From Plakobranchus ocellatus (taxonomy: Eukaryota; Mollusca; Gastropoda; Plakobranchidae), in contig BLXT01005626.1 in NCBI GenBank assembly GCA_019648995.1, positions 39,074 through 62,557 of the forward strand: a DNA stretch of 23,484 nucleotides, given 5' to 3'. Under the pieces are notes generated by a model that made no database searches, was not told the origin of the DNA, and worked only from the letters and a program-made list of their open reading frames with translations. Positions 19,926 to 23,484 of the stretch are shown one piece after another; position 1 is the stretch's first letter; each line of letters starts with the position of its first letter. The position numbers and the translations under genes were made by a program.

Positions 19926-20529
19926 TTGGATTCAAGGGCAATTGGGAGAAAGTAATTTGGAGGCCACATCTTTCCCTTTCCTTTTCTCGGCCCCATCCAC
20001 AGAATAGACAAAGGCAGTTCGTGTTGAAAGGACCCAAACTCTGTTGTTAGAATTTGCAGTCTCATCACATGGCCCGTTCTCGGGTGGATAAACAGAGATC
20101 ACTTTCTGTTTGAGTACTTGAGACAGATCAAGAATAGTCCAAGCGGATGAAAACACTGTAGCCCTGGCACAAGCAATCAGTGACTCATCGTAATCAGGAG
20201 AAACAATGAACGAATCATCAATGTTACGATAACCTTCTAACACGCGGTCCTTTCTAGTCACCATTTGTATGCATGTTTTGTACATCAATTCAAATGCTAT
20301 TTTGGTATTGCGTATCAAAATTATTGAAATTGAATGAAACACTACAATTTCCATCTCCCGGGGTTAATAATGGACGACCGCGTATGTCGTGGCTGCGCAT
20401 GAGTTCATATGCGTTCATGTCAGTGTCAACAGGTGCATACGTGCATACGTGTCTGGCAGGTCTGTATACTGACCGCATGTCCCCAAAGCAAGGCTTCACG
20501 CTCGGCAGACTTGATTCAGTGATGGATGC
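19754..20529 (-). pseudogene. OTU-like (vertnin-like) domain of the OTU-MULE gene, exon 2 start
   Basis: The exon opens after a candidate acceptor at 20530-20531 with ESSLPSVKPCFGDMRSVY, NAYELMRSHDIRGRPLLTPG and GDGNC. GDGNC is the catalytic-Cys motif of OTU cysteine proteases (Cys codon 20344-20346). The frame shifts right after that Cys and continues with VFHSISIILI, KTCIQMVTRKDRVLEGY, SPDYDESLIACARATVFSSA, SQVLKQKVISVYPPENGP, and then WPPNYFLPIA. In OTU- and vertnin-like proteins the last motif is usually PNHF, with the catalytic His; here it is PNYF (Tyr codon 19952-19954). So both a frameshift and a His-to-Tyr change affect the presumed active site. Many such animal proteins lack one active residue, so the domain may have bound rather than cut ubiquitin-like partners; that is inference. 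Confidence 0.75.
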
Positions 20530-20661
20530 CTTGGCGTGATGCCTGTAACCGCAAAAAAAAAAAAAAATAATCTTTTAAACAATGTAAAAACAAAAAAAGA
20601 TGCAAAGCACATAAATATATTCTCATGTTATCGGCAATCTATCTTTAAATTTTCCTTACGT

Positions 20662-20691
20662 CTGTGTGTGTGTGTGTGTGTGTATGTGTGT
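20662..20691. repeat. (TG)n microsatellite
   Basis: About 12 TG units with one TA interruption. Confidence 0.9.
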
Positions 20692-20867
20692 TACCTGACT
20701 CCTCCACCCCTAGCTAACCAGTCTTGGCAAATGAAGTATTAAATCAAAGCTCTCACCCCAAGGAATGTCTGTTAGAAATTGTGTATTAACTAAGATAGGG
20801 ACAGCTAAAAAGTTGAAAATTTTACAAAGATAAAGAAGGGAGCCTGACCGTGATTGTCTTATCGACG

Positions 20868-20958
20868 GTTGTCGTGGCCGAATGGTTAAGGCGATGGACT
20901 AGAAATCCAGTTGTATATGCTTGGGAGTTTGGTGAGGAATTTGATTCCAGACAGACAG
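20868..20958 (+). tRNA. tRNA-Ser(AGA) pseudogene or tRNA-derived SINE head
   Basis: GTTGTCGTGGCCGAATGG, then TTAAGGCGATGGA, then loop CTAGAAA and TCCA matches eukaryotic tRNA-Ser(AGA) through the acceptor 5' strand, the D-arm and the anticodon arm (anticodon AGA at 20901-20903). The 3' half is decayed: the long variable arm is irregular, the T-arm reads GGAATTTGATTCC instead of a canonical GGTTCGAATCC, and no proper acceptor 3' strand or terminator follows. The A box is close to consensus, the B box is not. A (CA)-rich stretch follows at about 20958-20982, so a tRNA-derived SINE is an alternative. It lies antisense inside the predicted intron. Confidence 0.7.
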
Positions 20959-21067
20959 TCACAGACACACACACATACACAGCATTTTCACCGTATGCAA
21001 TTCTAAAACCGGTTGCTAATGACGGCTTCTAAAACCACACAGCCACAGTAAATAAGTAAATTCTTAC

Positions 21068-21181
21068 TTCTTCAAGGCGTTCAAAACCCCCAGGACATTT
21101 CCTGCATAGATCCTCCTGGTCAGTAGAAGTCCAGCAACGCATTTCCTCATTAGTCACTAGTGATGTCTTCGCACGATGCAT
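21068..21181 (-). pseudogene. Predicted first coding exon of the OTU-MULE gene
   Basis: An ATG at 21179-21181 opens 38 codons that run without a stop into a good donor. The peptide (VTNEEMRCWTSTDQEDLC, then RKCPGGFERLEE) has a Cys-x9-Cys-x2-Cys pattern and the composition of real coding sequence. Joined in phase 0 to exon 2 it would supply the N-terminus before the OTU-like domain. I do not recognise a named domain. The exon itself shows no lesion, in contrast to exon 2. Confidence 0.5.
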
Positions 21182-21374
21182 GGTACTATGTGTTGCAATT
21201 CTGAAAACTTATGACAAAATAAAAAGAAGCAAATGAATAAGCAATGACCAACTAATCAATCACCAAAAAAACTCAGCAATTACTGACTGTCACTAGTGTC
21301 AGTTTGCACGACAAAAAAATCTACTGTCATAGAATGTTAACAGCCAATCATTTCATCAACCTATAACCTATCAA
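21182..21374. other. Upstream region of the OTU-MULE gene
   Basis: AT-rich non-coding sequence that would hold the promoter. No TATA box at a convincing position. TCACTAGTGTCAGTTT at 21291-21306 recurs as TCACTAGTATCAGTTT at 21809-21824. Confidence 0.4.
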
Positions 21375-21590
21375 CTAATTAAAACTAAAAGTAGGTGTCC
21401 AAAACCGGCCGTAAGCGGTCCTGAGACCTAGATTTGCAATGAAAAATCCTAACTTTCAATTCATGGGTGAAATTTTGTTTCGTCTTCAATGTTTATAAAT
21501 TGCACTTGAAAATAAATATCTATTCTTCTTGCACACGTAGGTCATTGTTTTATTTCAATCTGTGGATTATTTTTTTTTTTTCATTTTTTT
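21375..21590. repeat. Diverged interspersed repeat, copy A
   Basis: Shares with copy C (22600-22800) the series CTAATTA, CTAAA, CCAAA.CC..CCGT.AGCGG, CTAGATTT.CA.TGAAAA, TTTCAAT, TATAAA.TGC.C.TGAAAATAAATAT, ATTCTT..TGC.CAC.TA.G, TTTGTTT.ATTTCA.TCTGT and a poly-T tract (21569-21598). Confidence 0.7.
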
Positions 21591-21749
21591 TTTTTTAATC
21601 AACTCCCGTAAACGTGATTTACCAAGGCCTCGAGCATGCGAAATCGACGCATATGAATAGCTTGACTTAATGGACGGATTTGTAGCATGGTCGCGATGTT
21701 GGGTGAGCTCTCATTCTTTCATTATAAATTAATCATTGTTTCAATTTAG
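21591..21749. other. Non-coding spacer between repeat copies
   Basis: Contains CCGTAAACGTGATTTACC and CTCGAGCATGCGAAATCGACGC. No gene recognised. Confidence 0.4.
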
Positions 21750-21850
21750 ATGTTTTTAAATATAAAGACCTTTTAAAAGTTAAGACCCATTTTGTTTCAC
21801 TCTGTCTATCACTAGTATCAGTTTCTTTTTTCTTTTCTTTTTTTTTTTAA
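21750..21850. repeat. Diverged interspersed repeat, partial copy B
   Basis: AAGACCCATTTTGTTTCACT, CTGTCTATCACTAGTATCAG and the following T-run match the 3' part of copies A and C (TTTGTTT.ATTTCAGTCTGTCCATTGCTAC in copy C). Confidence 0.5.
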
Positions 21851-22599
21851 TTTGAAAAAAAAATTAGATGTTTTGCTTTCCTTGGTAAAACGTGCAAATT
21901 TTCACGGAAAGCCATATTCATTTGAGAAAATAAATACAAATAAATATTTTAAGACTAGACATTAAATATGTCTACAAGGGAATGATCTCAGAAAGTTTAA
22001 AGGCTGTGGCACTGTATTTGGGAAAGTTGTTGGGGTTTAAACATGCTGTTATGTAACATTGTCAGATATTGGACAAAATTAATCATTTTAACAATTCATA
22101 AAATCGTTAAATATTGAGGTGAAACAATAAATTTGGTACCAAAATGCTTAGGATTAAAAAGTCTATCCATTTTTTTAGATAATTTTACTGAATAATGAAA
22201 ATGAAATTTTGATTTCGGGTTCGTACTAAAACTGCTTCACTGCAAACCAAAGTCACAAACGAATCAACCAACCAACCAACAAACTAGACTTGCAACTTAT
22301 TGTGCGTTTGCAACTAAGAAAAATATAAATACCCAACAACTGTCAAACTAAAATTAAAACTGCGTGAATACAACCAGTCATAAACCAATAAACCAGCAAA
22401 CAGGGATACAGGGATAACTATTCTGGCTGCACAGTTTAACGTGGCCGCATTTTTTTTACTTTCTCGCACTTTTACCGCATTTTTTCTAGTTTCTCTACGC
22501 AATTTTTATCGCGATCAAAATCAGATTTTTAAAGGTTTTTAAAAATAATTTATTAATTTCAGACATACTTGCTCTGCCAAGCTGGCACTTGTTGCTCTC
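21851..22599. other. Non-coding AT-rich DNA with small tandem motifs
   Basis: Holds (CCAA)n at 22264-22281, ACAGGGATACAGGGATA at 22400-22416, and a two-to-three-unit repeat of CCGCATTTTTT..CTTTCTC at 22445-22515. A 62-codon minus-strand frame over it is not protein-like. Confidence 0.5.
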
Positions 22600-22800
22600 T
22601 AATTATCTAAAGACCGGATATGGTACCCAAATCCTCCGTCAGCGGCGCCGAGGGCTAGATTTTCATTGAAAATTACTCTTTCAATATAATTTTTGTTATA
22701 TATAAACTGCGCGTGAAAATAAATATATATATTCTTTGTGCTCACATAAGACTTTGTTTGATTTCAGTCTGTCCATTGCTACTATTTTTTATATTTTTTT
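22600..22800. repeat. Diverged interspersed repeat, copy C
   Basis: Second long copy of the element described at 21375-21590, roughly 70% similar by eye. Confidence 0.7.
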
Positions 22801-23484
22801 TAAATCTTCATCCATGCACACACACACAAAAAAACCCAACAAATTCGCTCGGATTTTTTATAATCGAAGGATGCAGATTTAAAAAATCGTATCAAATTTT
22901 TTCTACGATAGACACTAGTCTTGCTATGACCTTTTAAAGTTTCGCCCAAGTTCAGCCGCGAGATGTCATACACAATCGACGGTCTGGAATGTTTTCTTTT
23001 CGACGCCCCGTGGCTGTCGGGGGAGCGGTTTCAGGACCGATAGGCCTATAAGTATTATATCTTGATATCTAAAAAATAGGAACATTCGACTATACCTATC
23101 GGTACCTATGGAGTAGGATGCAGGAATAGAGATTCCTCCTGTGCTCGGCTTCAGGTCTAGATCAGTGAGTGTACTCGAGGCCCAGCGTAATGCCTCACCT
23201 TTTCTCCTCTCCTGTGAGAGAATGAGCCGAGCAGCATGTCGATTTGGGCAAAAATATGTTAATAAGCATAAAGAAATAATTATTTGAGACTTTTTAAGTG
23301 CGTCGAATTAAATGGAGTATCAAATGCACTGTATAGGCCTTCCAATATTTGATGACCTGAATTGCCTGTAACCAGACGATATAGGCCTATGGCGCGATGG
23401 CTGAACTAAATCTCTAAGCCTAGGTAATTAATTCTGAGTTCAAATATAATCTTACACCTTGGTTGGGGGAAGGGGATGTCTCTT
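22801..23484. other. Non-coding right end of the window
   Basis: No gene, RNA or element recognised. ATAGGCCTAT-like palindromes occur at about 23040-23049, 23333-23340 (partial) and 23381-23390. Confidence 0.5.

Larger units (their letters stand above)
20530..21067 (-). other. Predicted intron of the OTU-MULE gene
   Basis: On the minus strand GAA|GTAAGAA at 21061-21068 fits a 5' splice donor. Two acceptors are possible: CCAAG at 20530-20534, which keeps a phase-0 frame, and ACAG at 20543-20546 behind a strong T-run, which would put the frame out. Besides a (TG)n repeat and a tRNA-like sequence the intron holds nothing recognisable. Confidence 0.5.

Overview
The window looks like animal (metazoan) nuclear DNA: AT-rich, mostly non-coding, with spliced exons, many microsatellites and nested degenerate transposable elements. 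One host gene is recognisable: the last exon of an SLC27A / fatty acid transport protein-type acyl-CoA synthetase on the + strand at the left edge. A marine invertebrate, perhaps a mollusc, would fit the element families (Ty3/gypsy of K02A2.6 type, RTE-like LINE, Ginger2/KRBA2-like integrase, OTU-like plus MULE transposase), but that assignment is inference.

Layout. 1-503: intron end and terminal SLC27A-like exon. 504-6721: AT-rich 3'UTR/intergenic DNA with one trinucleotide repeat. 6722-13917: a minus-strand Ty3/gypsy LTR retrotransposon with 181-bp LTRs (TG...CA), a polypurine tract, a candidate primer-binding site and gag, protease, RT, RNase H and integrase remnants. Two younger elements are nested in it: a 5'-truncated RTE-like LINE (7277-8079, perfect 12-bp target-site duplication) between integrase and the 3' LTR, and a 951-bp hAT-like MITE (12904-13854, 8-bp duplication with one mismatch) inside the 5' LTR. 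13918-16500: non-coding DNA with an ATG/GAT-rich tract, a TA/CA palindromic microsatellite, a five-unit array of about 30-bp imperfect palindromes and a CT/CTAT/CA microsatellite.

16643-17735 (minus) is a broken Ginger2/KRBA2-like integrase whose catalytic Glu has become Ala. 17800-18178 holds GA-rich DNA with about four copies of a 50-60-bp repeat. 18499-21181 (minus) is a degenerate two-exon gene joining a cysteine-containing first exon, an OTU-like (vertnin-like) domain, an acidic linker, a DNA-binding-like region and a MULE-type transposase domain. Its intron holds a + strand tRNA-Ser(AGA) pseudogene. 21375-23484 is non-coding and contains a diverged repeat in two long copies and one partial copy.

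No intact autonomous element is visible; every transposon ORF carries frameshifts, stops or catalytic substitutions. The most interesting items are the OTU-MULE gene with its intron and altered His, the adjacent Ginger2-like relic, the palindrome array downstream of that relic, and the nested order of insertions in the LTR element. All coordinates and motifs were read by eye; no database search was run.
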